Part shown: piece after piece, positions 33,591-45,702 of the stretch | Layout of the letters: each line of letters starts with the position of its first letter | Position numbering within the stretch: position 1 is the first letter of the stretch | From: Hordeum vulgare subsp. vulgare | Taxonomy: Eukaryota > Streptophyta > Magnoliopsida > Poales > Poaceae | Direction of reading: 5' to 3' | Length of the DNA: 64,000 bases | NCBI RefSeq assembly: GCF_904849725.1 | Contig: NC_058518.1 | Span: forward strand, 331,784,581-331,848,580 | Notes under the pieces: generated by a model | What the model was told of the DNA's origin: nothing | What the model saw: the letters and a program-made list of their open reading frames with translations, nothing else | The model's database searches: none | Made by a program: the position numbers and the translations under genes

Positions 33591-35114
33591 TGATATGTCC
33601 ATTTTGCATCATGATTATTTATTTATATTAATACTATTCTTGTCCATTATTCCCTATTATTATACACTTCTTATGTCTTTTCTTTCTGAATATGCAAGGT
33701 ACATCACAAAGAGGGAATTATCTGGAAATTGGAATTCTGGACCGGGGAACCAAGAAAAAGGTAGAAAAATCAACAACATCCAGATGACCTAAAACTTCAA
33801 GAGTATTTTTCTGGAATATTTAAGAATTATTGGGTCAAAAATATAATAGAGGGGGCCACCTGCTTGCCACAAGCTAACAGGGCGCTCCCACCCCACATCG
33901 GCGCACACTCATGGCTTCTAGGCCCCCTATAGGCCCTCTGACGCCCCTCTTCTTCTATATGGTGTGTTTTGACATATAAAATATCATAAGCAACCTTTTG
34001 GGATGATGCGCCGCCATCTCAAGGCGGAAACCTGGGCAGATGCCCTTTTGCTCTCCGGCAGAGAGATTATGTCGAGGTTATCCCCCCCCCCCCCCGGGGG
34101 GGGGGGGAGGGGGAAATCGAAGCCATCACTCTTACTCCTTCGTGGAAGGACCAATCTTCATCAACATCTTTACCAGCACCATCTCATCTCCAACCTTTGT
34201 TCATCTCTTGTATTCAATCTTTGTCTCAAATCCTCAGATTGGAACCTGTGGGTTACGAGTTGTGTTGATTACATCTTGTAGTTGATGCTTGTTGAATCAC
34301 TTGGTGGAAGATATTATGTTCAGATCCTTAATCGTTATTATTATACTTCTGATCTTGAACATGTTTATGAGGCGTGAGTAGTTACTATTATTCCTGAGAA
34401 CATGGGAGAAGTATTGTTATAAGTAATCATATAAAATTGGCATTCATTCGATATTTTGATGATATGTATGTTGTTACTTCTCTTAGTGGTGTCATGTGAA
34501 CATCGACTACATGACACATCACCATGTTATGGGCCTAAGGGAAGTCATTGTGGACTAACAAGTAGATGATGTATTGCGAGAGTGACAGAAGCTTAAACCC
34601 TAGTTTATGTGTTGCTTCATGAGGGGCTAATTTGGATCCACACGTTTAATGCTATGGTTTGATTTATGTTAATTCGTTGTTCGTAGTTGCGGATGCTTGC
34701 GAGAGGGGGTAATCATAAGTTGGTTGTTTGTTCAAGTAACAACAGCACCTTAGCACCGGTCCACCCACATATCAAATCATAAAAGTAGCAAACGTGAATC
34801 AACTCAACATGATGAAATGACTAGACAGAAGTTCCCATGTGTCCTCGGGAGCGCTTGCTTAATATAAAAGTACTTTCAGGCCTGTCCTTTGCTACAAAAA
34901 GGATTGGGCTACCTTGCTACACATTTGCTACTATTGTTACTTGTTACCTTTTACGAATTATCTTGCTACAAAACTATCTATCAGTGTTACTTACAACACT
35001 TGCAATGAATATCTTGCTGAAAACTGCTTGTTATTGCCTTCTGCTCCTCGTTGGGTTCGACACTCTTACTTATTGAAAGGACTATGATTGGTCCCCTATA
35101 CTTGTGGGTCATCT
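33591..35114 (+). mobile_element. Solo Gypsy LTR (1524 bp) inside gag
   Basis: It starts TGATATGTCCATTTTGCATC and ends CTTGTGGGTCATCT, flanked by perfect 5-bp duplications AGCAG (33586-33590, 35115-35119). The last base is T where CA is expected. The head matches the LTR that begins at 63854. It holds a diverged GC-rich hairpin (about 33850-33927) and a C14G11 run at 34082-34106. Fatima-like is my best family guess. Confidence 0.88.
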
Positions 35115-37698
35115 AGCAGGTACTTGATATTACTTCTCACGGGTCCTTTTTGGAACAATATTTCCCAAGTTTGGGGGGTTCTTAAAAAGATGCGCCAAAA
35201 TGCTGAAAGTTGGTATCTTTGTTCGAAGGAAAATAAGAAGATTGACCCTTGTTATGATAGTACTAAAACCTTTTGTAAAACTAAGAAACTGAAAAATCAT
35301 TGTCATGATTTCAATGTTGGTATTGACCCCTCTTTATGTATTTTGTGAGACTACTCTGAGTTTTTGCAATTACTAGATAAAGGATTCATGAAACATAAGA
35401 GAGAGTCCAAGGCCATCTGAATGGTGGAAGTAATAATGAAGAAATCTACACCACCCCTTGACAGGAGAGAAGCTTATTTTCAAAGGAAAGCGACAGGAGA
35501 AAAGGAGATACTTTCAGTCAAGCATAAGAAAAATATTAAGGTGGAACAATACATGACCCCTTAAAATTTTGATATTGTGAAGAACTTGCTACACCTGTGT
35601 CAGTGATAAATAAAGAAGTTCACCTTAATCGATATACAACCTCATATCTAAAAGGGTGCATGGAAGGTAAGGATACATGTAAACAAATATTGGCATGTTC
35701 TCTTGGTAGCAAGTCTTATTTTGGTATATGTGATCCCGGAAGTCCAGTCAATATTATTCCTTATGGATTTTATGCAAAAATGTATGATGATATCTTGCCA
35801 TGCACTCTTGAGCCAACTGATGTGGTGATTAAGCTTGCAGATAAGAATGATAGGATACCATGTGGCATCCTCAAGGATGTTAATATTATTATTGGTTCAC
35901 TTATATATCCTATTGACATTTTCATATTGATGATTACTAAGGATAAAGGTTTTCTATTATTTTTGGAACCTCTTCTCTAAAGGTTGTAGGGGCATACATA
36001 AAGAAAAAACTATCTTGATGAATGGAGAGAAGAAATGGTTAAGTTTCCCTTCTGTGATGTATTGAACAAACCATACCAAAAGGATTCACAAGACGAAGAA
36101 GAGTTGAGATTGAAACTGCTTGCTGAAATTCGTATAGATATGCAAGAAGATGAGATTGAAAGAATCTTGGTGAAACCAGAATCTCTATTTGAAGAAGAAG
36201 AAATAGAATTTTCATGGATGCTACCCGAGGGTCGGCCCCCATTTGGATAAAATTTATGAGGTTCTTGAAAGGAAAGGAGATGAAGAATTGCCCCTCATAT
36301 TCTCAAACACTTATCCAAGGGACTAAGGTATGAATTTATTAATAAAACTAAAAAATCATGTAATTGTTAATGCTGATCTTTGAGGAAAAGAGAAAGAAAA
36401 AATATTATCGGTATTACTAAGACACCGTAAAGCATTGGAATATCCAATGAAAGATATGAAAGGAATAGACCCATCCATCTACTCACATGCAATTACTATT
36501 TAAGAAGGAGCCAAACCCATGATTGAAAGTCAAATAAGATTGCGCCCTTACTCAAAAAATGTAGTAAGAAAAGAGGTAATGTACCTCCTTGATGGAGGAG
36601 TAATTTATCCAACATCTTATAGTAAATGGTCTAGTCTAGTACATTGTATTCCCAAGAAAGGGGGGTTTCCTTGGTTTATAATGAAAATAATGATCTAGTC
36701 CCTACTACGGTCATCATTGGTTATGAAATATGTGTTGATTTCAGGAAGCTAAATAAGTGGAAGCTGAAGGACCATTACCCATTACCCTTTATAGATGAAA
36801 TGTGTGTTGATTTCGGGAGGCTAAGTAAGTGGAAGCTGAAAGACCATTACCCATTACCCTTCATAGATGAAATATTGGAGGGATTGACAAATTTTTTATA
36901 TATTCTCTCTAGATGGTTACTATGGGTTCTCAAAGATACCTATTCAACCAAAAGACTAAGAAAAGACTACTTTTACTTGCATGTACGAGACATATGCTTT
37001 TCGTACGATGCCCTTTGGCTTATGCAATGTGTCACCTTATTTACAAAAGTGCAGCCCTAAATGTTTCCCTCATTTTGTTGAGAAAATTGTTGAAGTGTTC
37101 ATCAACAGTTTCTCTGTCCAAGTTACTTCCTTTGATGATTGGCTCTATAATCTGTCAAAAGTTTTTGCAGAGATGTGAAGGAACATGCTTTGTATTAAAC
37201 TGTTAAAAGAGTGACTTCATGTTCACTAAAGGAGTAGTTTTCGGGCATAGAGTCTCTATCAAGAGCATCAAAATAGACTAAGAAAGAATTGAGGTAATAG
37301 AGAACTTACCTTACCCTCAATATGTGAAAGGTATGCAAACTTTTATGGGACATGCTAGCGTCTACCAAAAATTTATCAAGAATTTATCCAAACTTCCTAA
37401 ACCTTTAACCAACCTTCTACACAAATGTGGCCCATACTCCTTTGATAAGAATTGTGTGCAGGCTTATGAAAAGTTGAGGGATGCACTAATAACTGCTCCC
37501 ATCATCCAACCTCCAAAGTGGGATGAACCCTTTGAAATCATGTGTGATGCTAGCAATTATGCTATTGGAGATGTGTTAGGATAGCGAGATGATAAAAATC
37601 TTAATGTTATCTTTTATGCTTGCAGGATCTTGGATGACAATCAGAAACACTTGGCTTCTACTAAAAGAGAGTTACTTGCTACAACTTGTAAACTAGAT
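35115..37698 (+). pseudogene. pol: Athila-like Gypsy gag end, protease, RT and RNase H (broken)
   Basis: After the solo LTR the Gag C-terminus runs to about 35560. The protease is at 35597-35980, with GICDPGSPVNIIPYGFY (D-P-G in place of D-T-G or D-L-G). The RT begins near 36510 (VVRKEVMYLLDGGVIYP, KWSSLVHCIPKKGG) and continues with NENNDLVPTT and VDFRKLNKWKLKDHYPLPFIDE, which is duplicated. It continues to FRTMPFGLCNVSPYLQKC (plus frame at 36981). The catalytic YXDD region is not recognisable. RNase H starts near 37324 (GMQTFMGHASVYQKFIKNLSK, IMCDASNYAIGDVLG). Many stops and frameshifts make it inactive. It is cut at 37698 by a solo LTR in mid-RNase H. Confidence 0.8.
36725..36868 (+). repeat. 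72-bp in-frame tandem duplication in RT
   Basis: Two 72-bp copies begin GAAATATGTGTTGATTTC and GAAATGTGTGTTGATTTC (36725, 36797); a third start is at 36869. This is exactly 24 codons, covering the VDFRKLNKWKLKDHYPLPFIDE motif. The copies differ at a handful of bases. Confidence 0.88.
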
Positions 37699-39650
37699 TG
37701 GGTTTTTCCCCGAAGACGAAGGGAGATGAAACACAGTAGAGATAAGAATGTCCCTTAGAGAGAACCAAGGTTACTGAACCAATAGGAGACTCACGAAAAC
37801 CTCTTTTAGCTGCACCTACACACACAGAACCAAACACTTGCACCCAACGCACGCAAGAGGGTTGTCAAGCCCCTTGAACTCGTTACTTGCAAGGATTAAA
37901 TACTGATATATAGATAATATAAATATAGAAGTAAATAAATTTCAGCAAGGTAAATGAGGTTTTAGTAAATATACTTAAGTAGACCCGGGGGCCATAGTTT
38001 TTGCTAGAGGCTTTTCTCTTGAACATAGCATACGGTGGGTAAACAAATTATTGTTAGGCAATTGACAAAATAGCGCATAGTTATGACATGTTATTCATGG
38101 CAATGATCGTGTATATATGCATCATGTCCATAAACGAGTAGACCGACTCATGCCAGCATCTACTACTATTATTCCACTCATCGACTACTATCCAACATGC
38201 ATCTAGAGTATAAAATATGAAACCGAGTAATGCTTGGAGCAAGATGACATCGTGTAGGCAAAGTAAGACAAGCAATATATTTAGACCCCATCATTTTATC
38301 CTTAATGGCACCATTACAAATATGTATCATGTCCGTTTATGTCACTCGGATTGAGCACCACAAGATTAAACTCAGCACAACGCACCACTCCTAGTGAAAA
38401 TAAATCAAACTAGTTGGCCAAATCAAACCGATAGATCGGAGAGAAATGTGAAGCTATAACAATAATGCATAAAATAATTTAGAGATGTCTCAATATATAT
38501 TCATAAATAATCTGATCATAAACCCACAATTCATTGCATCCCAACAAAAACACACAAAAGAGGAATATATCGAATAGACCACCACGTGAATCGCGATGAA
38601 CTTTGTATTGAGGATTAAAGAGAGAGAAGAAGCCCTCTACATACTAGCTATGGACTCGTAGGTTTGTGGTGGACTACTCACATGTCATCATGGAGGCAGG
38701 AAGGTTGACGTAGACGACCTCCATGATTGATTCCCTTTTTGACAGGGCACCAAAAAAGGTCTCCACATGGGATCACGGAAAAACATAGACTTGGGGCTGC
38801 GGAAAAAGTGTTTCTGGTGGCTCTCTATTGCTTTCCCAATTTTAGAAAATTTATGGAGGTGGAATTAGGCCAAACGGAGCCACAAGGGGCCCACAAGGCA
38901 TAACGGTGCACCCACCCCCTAGGCACGCCATGTTGCCTTGTCGTCTCCTCGTCTGTCATCTGGTCTCCTTCTGAAGCTTCCAGGTTCTCTTTTGTCCAAA
39001 AAAATCAAGAAAAAGTTTCATAGTGTTTGGACTTCGTTTGGTACTGATTTCCTCGAAAACAAAAAAACAAGCAAAAAACAACAACTTGCACTAGGCAGTG
39101 GGTTAATAGGTTAGTTCCCGAAATGATATAAATAGCATATAATTGCATATAAAGTATTCAAGATTGATAATATAATACCTCGTATATCAAAAAGGGCACT
39201 TATACCAAATGGTGTGTAGCTACCACCATGCATAGGAAATCGCCTCTCTTATCATAAGAGAAATAATTTGCTACCCATGGTGGTAGCTACACATGGCCCC
39301 AATTTTTGTCTCTAATTAATTTTATAAATTATTTCAAAATATCAAAAATAACTCTATAACAAAAATATCGTGGTTTTGGACCAGCGAGGCAAGAAAACAT
39401 GCAATTATGCCAAAAAGGCAAGAAAAAAAGACCGAGAGAAGTGAGAAATGCCCTTTCTACACAATGAAAAGACACTTGTGTCAAAAGGGTAACAAAAAAA
39501 CAAATAAAAGTGAAAAAAGGTTATTCGTATATAACAAAAATGCACTTGTGCCAATGCCATTGAAACTCGAAACCTCGTATATCAAAAAGGGCACTTGTAC
39601 CAAATGGTGTGTAGCAACCACCATGCATAGGAAATCGCCTCTCATTATCA
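37699..39650 (-). mobile_element. Solo Gypsy LTR inside RNase H (1952 bp)
   Basis: On the plus strand the insert starts TGGGTTTTTCCCC and ends CTCATTATCA. Flanks TAGAT (37694-37698) and TAAAT (39651-39655) look like a decayed target duplication. RNase H sequence resumes on the right, and the later DTKPHLVRWILLL is still readable near 39776. 37980-39170 matches the minus-strand LTR at 41590-44163. The GC-rich hairpin is at about 38880-38945. The last ~480 bp (39177-39650) is unlike the sibling LTRs. Confidence 0.7.
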
Positions 39651-39652
39651 TA
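39177..39652. repeat. 80-bp direct repeats with a 17-bp hairpin
   Basis: ACCTCGTATATCAAAAAGGG begins both copies (39177-39256 and 39572-39652), about 395 bp apart. Inside the first copy GTGTAGCTACCACCATG (39214-39230) has a perfect inverted partner CATGGTGGTAGCTACAC (39276-39292). Its origin is unknown. Confidence 0.85.
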
Positions 39653-39655
39653 AAT

Positions 39656-41190
39656 TGGAGAAGTATCACTTGCTATTGACTTTGCATGCGACAACTTTAG
39701 ACCTTATATTGTTAATTTGAGAATTATTATTCATGCTTATCATTGTTCCTTATGTTATCTTCTTACGATGAAAGACACTAAACCCCATTTGGTTCGATGG
39801 ATATTATTACTCTAGTAATTTGATTTCCAGATAATGGATTGAAAAGGTGAAGAAAATCCGGTCGTAGATCATCTATCATGAATGGAGATGATACCCTATG
39901 ACCATGTCCCAATAACCAATCCTTTCCATGTGAGACCTTATCTAGGATTAAGAAAATATAACCGTGCTTTGTAGATTATGCTAACTTCCTTGTATGAAAG
40001 TACATGCCACCCGACATGAATTATCATGAGCGGAAGAAATTATTTAGTGAGTTGAAGTATTATTTCTGGGATGATGCTTTTCTTTATCAACATGGGACCA
40101 ATAACATGATTAGGTGGTTTGTCCCTGAGCACGAGATGAGTGCCCTTCCCGATAAATGTCATAACAACCTTATGGGGGACATCATGCATGTTGGGGACCG
40201 AACTGCCGCAAAAGTGCTTCAATCATGATTCTATTGATCCACACTCTTCAAAGATGTGCACCCGTTTTTCAAAGTTGTGATGCGTGTCAATTCACATGTA
40301 ACATAGGTAGGAGACAAGAAATGCCTATGAATTACAATTTAGTTTGGGGCCTGAACTATTTGGGGCAATTTTCGGTCTCGATGGGCATACCCACATTCTT
40401 GTGTATGTAGATTATGTTACCAAGTTGGTTGAGGAGATTCCAACAGATCATGTTTATGGAGCCACCTCATTAGAGATGATTGAGGACATCATTCTTTCCA
40501 GGTCTGGAGTACCTAAACTTCTTATTACTAACGGTGGACCTAATTTCATACAGGGACTTTTTCGAAGAATCCTCCGTAAGTACGGAGTGACTCACCGAAT
40601 AGCTTCTCCATACCACCCTCAAAAGAGTGTCGAGTTGAACTCTTGAATTGAGAGGTGAAAATGATACTACAAAAAAAAGTGCAGAAGTTGAGGAGGGACT
40701 AGGCTAGGAAATTAAATGAGACTCTCTCGACCTACGACACCGCTTACAAGAACCCCATGGGTATGACACCATATAAAATGGTCTATGGAAAGGCACACAA
40801 TTTACCATTAGAATTAGAGCACAAAGCTTATTAGGCAATCAAAATTATTAATTTTGATCTTAAGGAAGTAGGGAAAGAGATTGCTAGATATACATGCCTT
40901 AGGAGATCTTCGGAATAATGCTTGTGAGAGTGCCCTATTGTTTAAAGAAAAAAGTTAAGATGTGGCAAGGTAGAAAGATCCTAAAACACACATTTACTAT
41001 AGGGGACAAAGTCATCCTATTTAACTCCCGTCTTAAGTTTCTCCCAGGAGAACTCAGGTCTCGATGGTAAGCCCTAAGAAATCAAGGAGGTGTATAATTC
41101 CGGATTCATTCGATTTGAAGGACGAAAAGATGCTCCATGGATTGTCAATGGTCAGCGCATAAAGTTATACCTCGTTGATGAATAGATGGA
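39656..41190 (+). pseudogene. pol: Athila-like Gypsy RNase H end and integrase (broken)
   Basis: The RNase H tail (KDTKPHLVRWILLL, near 39770) is followed by integrase. The zinc domain remains as YFWDDAFLYQHG then CHNNLMGD. The core has VDYVTKLVEEIPTD near 40408 and LLITNGGPNF near 40520, where the catalytic Asp of the usual S-D-G-G is replaced by Asn, then GVTHRIASPYHPQ. The downstream MTPYKMVYGKAHNLPLELEHKA is visible in translation near 40760-40830, and a chromodomain-free C-terminus (FPGELRSRW-like) ends near 41190. Stops and frameshifts are frequent. No envelope-like ORF follows. Confidence 0.75.
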
Positions 41191-41302
41191 AACACGGGAG
41201 GTTTAAGATGTAAGTTTTTTGTCTAGAGATTGGGGGTCTCATTACTAACTATTCATGAGGGAAATTTTCCCTAAGGAAAAAAATTGTCGAGAAGACCATC
41301 AT

Positions 41303-41540
41303 AATCAAAGACGGCGTTCCATACGACCGGCGATGCTCGTACAGATGGTCATATGAGAGAATGACATAAACGGTTACCAGGACAGAGTCAAAGACGACGT
41401 ATCATACAACCGAGGATGGTCATATGGATGCATGCATTCCCGTGAGTCATGAGGAGGGTTCTCAGTTTTAATCAAAGAAGACATTCCATACGAGCATAGA
41501 TGTTCGCATAGGTGGTCGCATGGATCGGCTTCGACCAGGT
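41303..41540. repeat. Three diverged ~84-bp tandem units
   Basis: Units start near 41303, 41385 and 41470, each reading TCAAAGACGACGTTCCATACGA-like, then GATGGTCATATG-like. They lie between integrase and the next LTR, where many grass Gypsy elements carry short tandem repeats. Confidence 0.65.
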
Positions 41541-41589
41541 ATATAAACAAGAGAGAAGAAGAATTGACAATGATACTTGTGATTTGCGT

Positions 41590-44163
41590 TGGATTTTTTT
41601 TCCAAAGAGGAGGGGATGATGAAGCATAACATAAATAAGTATTTCCCTCATAGATAACCAAGGTTACCGACCAATAAGAGAATCACACAACTTCCCATCA
41701 TGAGCGCCAACACACAAAAGAGCACACACTTAAACCCAACGCGGGCAAGAGGGTTGTCAATCCCCTTGGACTCATTACCTGCAATATAATGCGTAGTGTA
41801 GATGATAGTTGGGTAAATATATAGTGGGAAATAAATAAAAAGTAATCAATGGCAGCGAGGAAATAGTAGCGTTTGTAAATATATTGATGAATAGACCAGG
41901 GGGCATAGTGTTCTCTAGTGGCTTGTGATAACCCACAAGTGTAGGTCATATTGCAAACCATCTAGTGTTAATCCTTCACGTGTGCGCCTCACGTAAGGCA
42001 CCTTAGGACAACACCATATCAACACACAACTCATATCAATAACATCATATCACAATTAACTCGTAGGACAAAAGAAATCTACTCAAACATCATAGGATAT
42101 CCACACATTGTTGGATAATAATATATAGCATTAAGCACCATGTTCTAGTAGAGAATACAGCGGGGAAGAGAGGTTTTACACCGCTGCATAGAGGAGGAGA
42201 GGGTTGTTGGTGACCCTGCGAAGTTATTGGTGTAGATCGTCGTCACGATGGTTGCCCCGGTGGCGCTCTGGCGCCACCGGGAGAGAGGGGGAGAGAGACC
42301 CCCTCCTTCTTATTCTTCCTTGGATTCCTCCCTAGGTGGGAGGAGGGTTTCTCCTCTAGTCCATGGCCGCCATTGCTCCCGGAGGGAAGCAACCCCTTGG
42401 GATTGGATCTCTCTCTCTCTGTGTGTGTGTGTGTGTGTGTTTATCTAGTGTTTTCGCGACTCATTTTCTGGCCCTTCACCGTTTCTTAAATATCCAAAGA
42501 TCCGTAACTCTGATCGGGCTGAAATTTTGAGGGGATTATTATCGGGAAATTATTTTCTTGCAAACATAGGAGATTTACAACCGACTTAAGGGATGGGCAC
42601 AAGCCATGAGGGTGTGACCCCCGCGGGTCACGCCCTGTTGGCTTGTGCCTCCGTCGGGCGTCGTGTTGCATTGATTCCGACTCCCAAAATTCACATATAT
42701 TCCAAAACAAATCTTGGTAATTTTTTATCGCGTTTGGAGTCCATTTGATATGGATTTTTTGTGAAACAAAAAACACATTAAAACAGGAATTGGCACTAGG
42801 CACTTGGTCAATAGGTTAGTGCTCAAAAGTAATATAAATTGGTAAATAATTACTCAAAAAGTATCCTAGAATGATAATATAATAGCATGGAACGATAAAA
42901 ATATTTACATATGTTGGTGACGTATCAGATTGTCTATCGAAGAAGGCATACAGTGGGTAAACAAATTACTGTTGGGCAATTGATAGAAAAGTGCATAGTT
43001 ATGCAATATTTATTCAAGAAAATGATCATGTGTATATAAGCATAACATCCTTAAGCAACTAGACCGAATCCTACTTTCTTCTACTTCTATACTCTAGCCA
43101 TCGACCGCTATCCACCATGCATATAGAGTACTAAGTAAAATAGTGTAATCCTTGGAGAATGATGACATGATGTAGACAAATTAAACTCAATTAATATGAA
43201 TAAGCCCCATCATTTTATACTTATTGGCAGCAATACAAATACGTGTCTGGTCACCTACTTTGTCACTGGGATATAGAGCACCGCAAGATTGAACCCACTA
43301 CAACACACCTCTCTCGTTGAAGATAAACCAATCTGGTTGGCCAACCTAACTGATAGATCAGAGAGAATTACGAAGCTATAATTATCATGCAAATATGAAT
43401 CAAATAACAATTCAGAGGATACTCAAATATTTTTCATGAATAATTTGAACATAGACTCACAATTAATCGGAGCCCAACAAACACACCACACGAAGTGATT
43501 ACAAAAGATAGATCAGCGCGGGAATCGTGGTGATCTTGGCAATAAGAACACACACAAAGAGAGAGAGAGTGAGAGATCTAGGTACTAGCTCTGGACCCAT
43601 AGGTCTATGGTGAACTACTCGCACATCATAATGGGAGAATCAAGGGTGATGTAGAGGACCTCCATGATTGATCCCCCCTTTAGCAGGGCACCGAAACATG
43701 GCTCCAGATGGGCACACCACGGAACAGAGACTTCCGATGGCGGAAAATGTGATTCGGGGGCTCCCTTAGGGTTTTTGGAATATATGAGAATTTATAATCC
43801 GGGGTACGAGGTCATGAGACCCGGGAGGGGGCCACAAGCTAACACGACAGAACCACCCCTCTAGGAGCACCCTGTTGGCTTGTGGGGCCCTCGTGCGGCC
43901 TCCGGTCTTCTCCCTAAGCTTCGAGGTCTTCTTTTGGTCCAGAAAAGATCATCAATTTTTTATGGTATTTGGAATCCGTTTGGTATTATAAACTTGAAAG
44001 CCAAAAACATGCAAACAAACAACAACTCGCACTTGGCACTAGGTTAATAGGTTAGTTCTCAAGAATAATATGAACCAACAAATAAATGCCTAAAAATTAT
44101 CCTAGAATGATATTATTATAGCATGGAACAATAAAAAATTATAGACACGCTGGAGACATATCA
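41590..44163 (-). mobile_element. Gypsy 3' LTR (left arm of second palindrome), split by a solo LTR
   Basis: On the minus strand it starts TGATATGTCTCCAGCGTGTC at 44163 and ends GGAAAAAAAATCCA at 41590. Without the nested LTR at 41926-42927 and its duplication it is about 1.57 kb. The internal sequence of its element lies to the right (44164 on). The GC-rich hairpin is at 43827-43890. Confidence 0.8.
41926..42927 (-). mobile_element. Nested solo Gypsy LTR (1002 bp)
   Basis: The plus strand starts TGATAACCCACAAGTG and ends GTGACGTATCA, flanked by GCTTG (41921-41925) and GATTG (42928-42932), a 5-bp duplication with one mismatch. It contains CTCTCTCTGTGTGTGTGTGTG (42411-42441) and a near-perfect 25-bp-arm hairpin at 42596-42649. 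Confidence 0.85.
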
Positions 44164-44596
44164 GACCCCTAGTTCATAGTTGTTTCAACCGGATAAGCAA
44201 GTGATGGTAATATTTCATTTTTTTCCTTCATTTAGATACTATAGCTTCAATTGTTTTTTTTGTATGGGAGCATGTGTTAGTGCCCATATCACTGTTTGGT
44301 TTTTCATGTGACATGAAGGCTAAACATGATCCTTTTGAGGACCTTTTAAAAGACATTAATAATTGGAGAGTGTTGTTATTCATCTTTCTTGCTTGACCTA
44401 CTATTCATTCAAGCACTAATGAACTAGCATATGCAGTTATTTTATCTCTACATAAAAAACTTTGCAATATTAATGTGGAGTACTTATAATCATCATGCAA
44501 GGGATTATACCCTACTACTTAGATCACAATCATTATCATGTACGTTCTCATAAAAGCAATAAATTTCACACATTAATATATTCTAATGCTCAACGA
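44164..44596. repeat. Inner inverted repeat, left arm of second palindrome
   Basis: It begins CTAGTTCATAGTTGTTTCAACCGG-like and matches the reverse complement of 45268-45702 through TTCTAATGCTCAACGA. It is the 3' internal end of a Gypsy element (minus orientation), just before its 3' LTR. Confidence 0.85.
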
Positions 44597-45267
44597 GGAG
44601 GAGAAGGAATTGATGCTTATTGGTTGATGAGCAAAGACCTAGAAGCACTACTCAATGGTATCTTCCATAAGTTCGGCCTTATCATTGAAAATATTAATCA
44701 AAATACTTCATAGCTTGATTTTTTGACCAAGGTAGTTGATAACTAGCAGATGGTAACTAACGAAAACAAGAGGCGTTTCAAGAACATGTCCACCGGTTGC
44801 ATTGATACCCATGAGTAAATTTGGGCATGGGCAGCCCGGCCTGGTGACCCGGCCCAAAAAACCCAGGTCAGGCCGGGCCGGGCTTTCAAGCCCGGGCAAC
44901 AGTTCGGGTCGGGCTCAGGCTTGCACCAATCGCCATTTTACACGGAGGCCCGGCCCGGCCCGACCAACAAATCCCCTTTTTAGTTCGTTCGGGCCGGGCT
45001 CGAGCCTGATATTTGGATTTTTTGGTCAGGCCGGGCCGGGCTCGGGTGTGAGATTTTTGGTTCGGGTTTTCCAAAGCCCGGCCCGAAGCCTGACCCGGCC
45101 CGGTATACGCCCATATTTACCAGTGAGTGAGCAATAAATGCTAAGCACCTGGAACTTCCCAGCTTTTTTACCTTTACACATTCATTTTTAATAAGTCGAG
45201 ATTAGCTCGCGGTCTTTATTTTGATAAAGTTGAACTATAAAGTCCCTTTTTGAAGAAGGAGTGATTG
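44597..45267. other. Non-palindromic centre of second palindrome
   Basis: The left part (44597-44815) still reads as a short plus-strand frame (GIDAYWLMSKDLEALLNGIF) of unknown origin. A GC-rich transposon sits at 44816-45119. The right part (45120-45267) has no match on the left. Confidence 0.6.
44816..45119. mobile_element. GC-rich MITE, possibly hAT-like (304 bp)
   Basis: The ends are TAAATTTGGGC and its imperfect complement GCCCATATTTA, flanked by CCCATGAG and CCAGTGAG (8 bp, 6 match). The body is packed with GGCCGGGCCGGGC in both orientations, so much of it can self-pair. The 8-bp duplication suggests hAT, but its mismatches leave that open. Confidence 0.6.
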
Positions 45268-45702
45268 TCGTTGAACATTAGAATATATTGACGTGTGAAA
45301 TCATTGTTGCTTTTATGAGAATGTACATGATAATGATTGGGATCTAAGTAGTAGGGCATAATCCTGTGCATGATAATTATAAGTAGTCTATATTATTATT
45401 GCAAAGTTCTCTATGTAGAGATAAAATAACTAAATATGCTAGTTCATTAGTGTTCGACTAAATAGTAAGGCAAGCAAGAAAGATGAATAACATCACTCCA
45501 GTTATTAATGTCTATTAAAAGGTCCTCAAAAGGATCATGTTTAGCCTTTATGTCACATAAAAACCCAAACTGCGAGATGGGCACTGAAACATGCTCCTAT
45601 ACAAAAGGAAAAAACAATTAAAGTTATAATTTCAAAATGAATAAAAAAATGAAATATTACCATCACTTGCTTGTCCGGTTGAAACAACGAAGAACTAGGG
45701 TA
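45268..45702. repeat. Inner inverted repeat, right arm of second palindrome
   Basis: This is the partner of 44164-44596. It ends AGAACTAGGGTA just before the LTR start at 45703. Confidence 0.85.
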
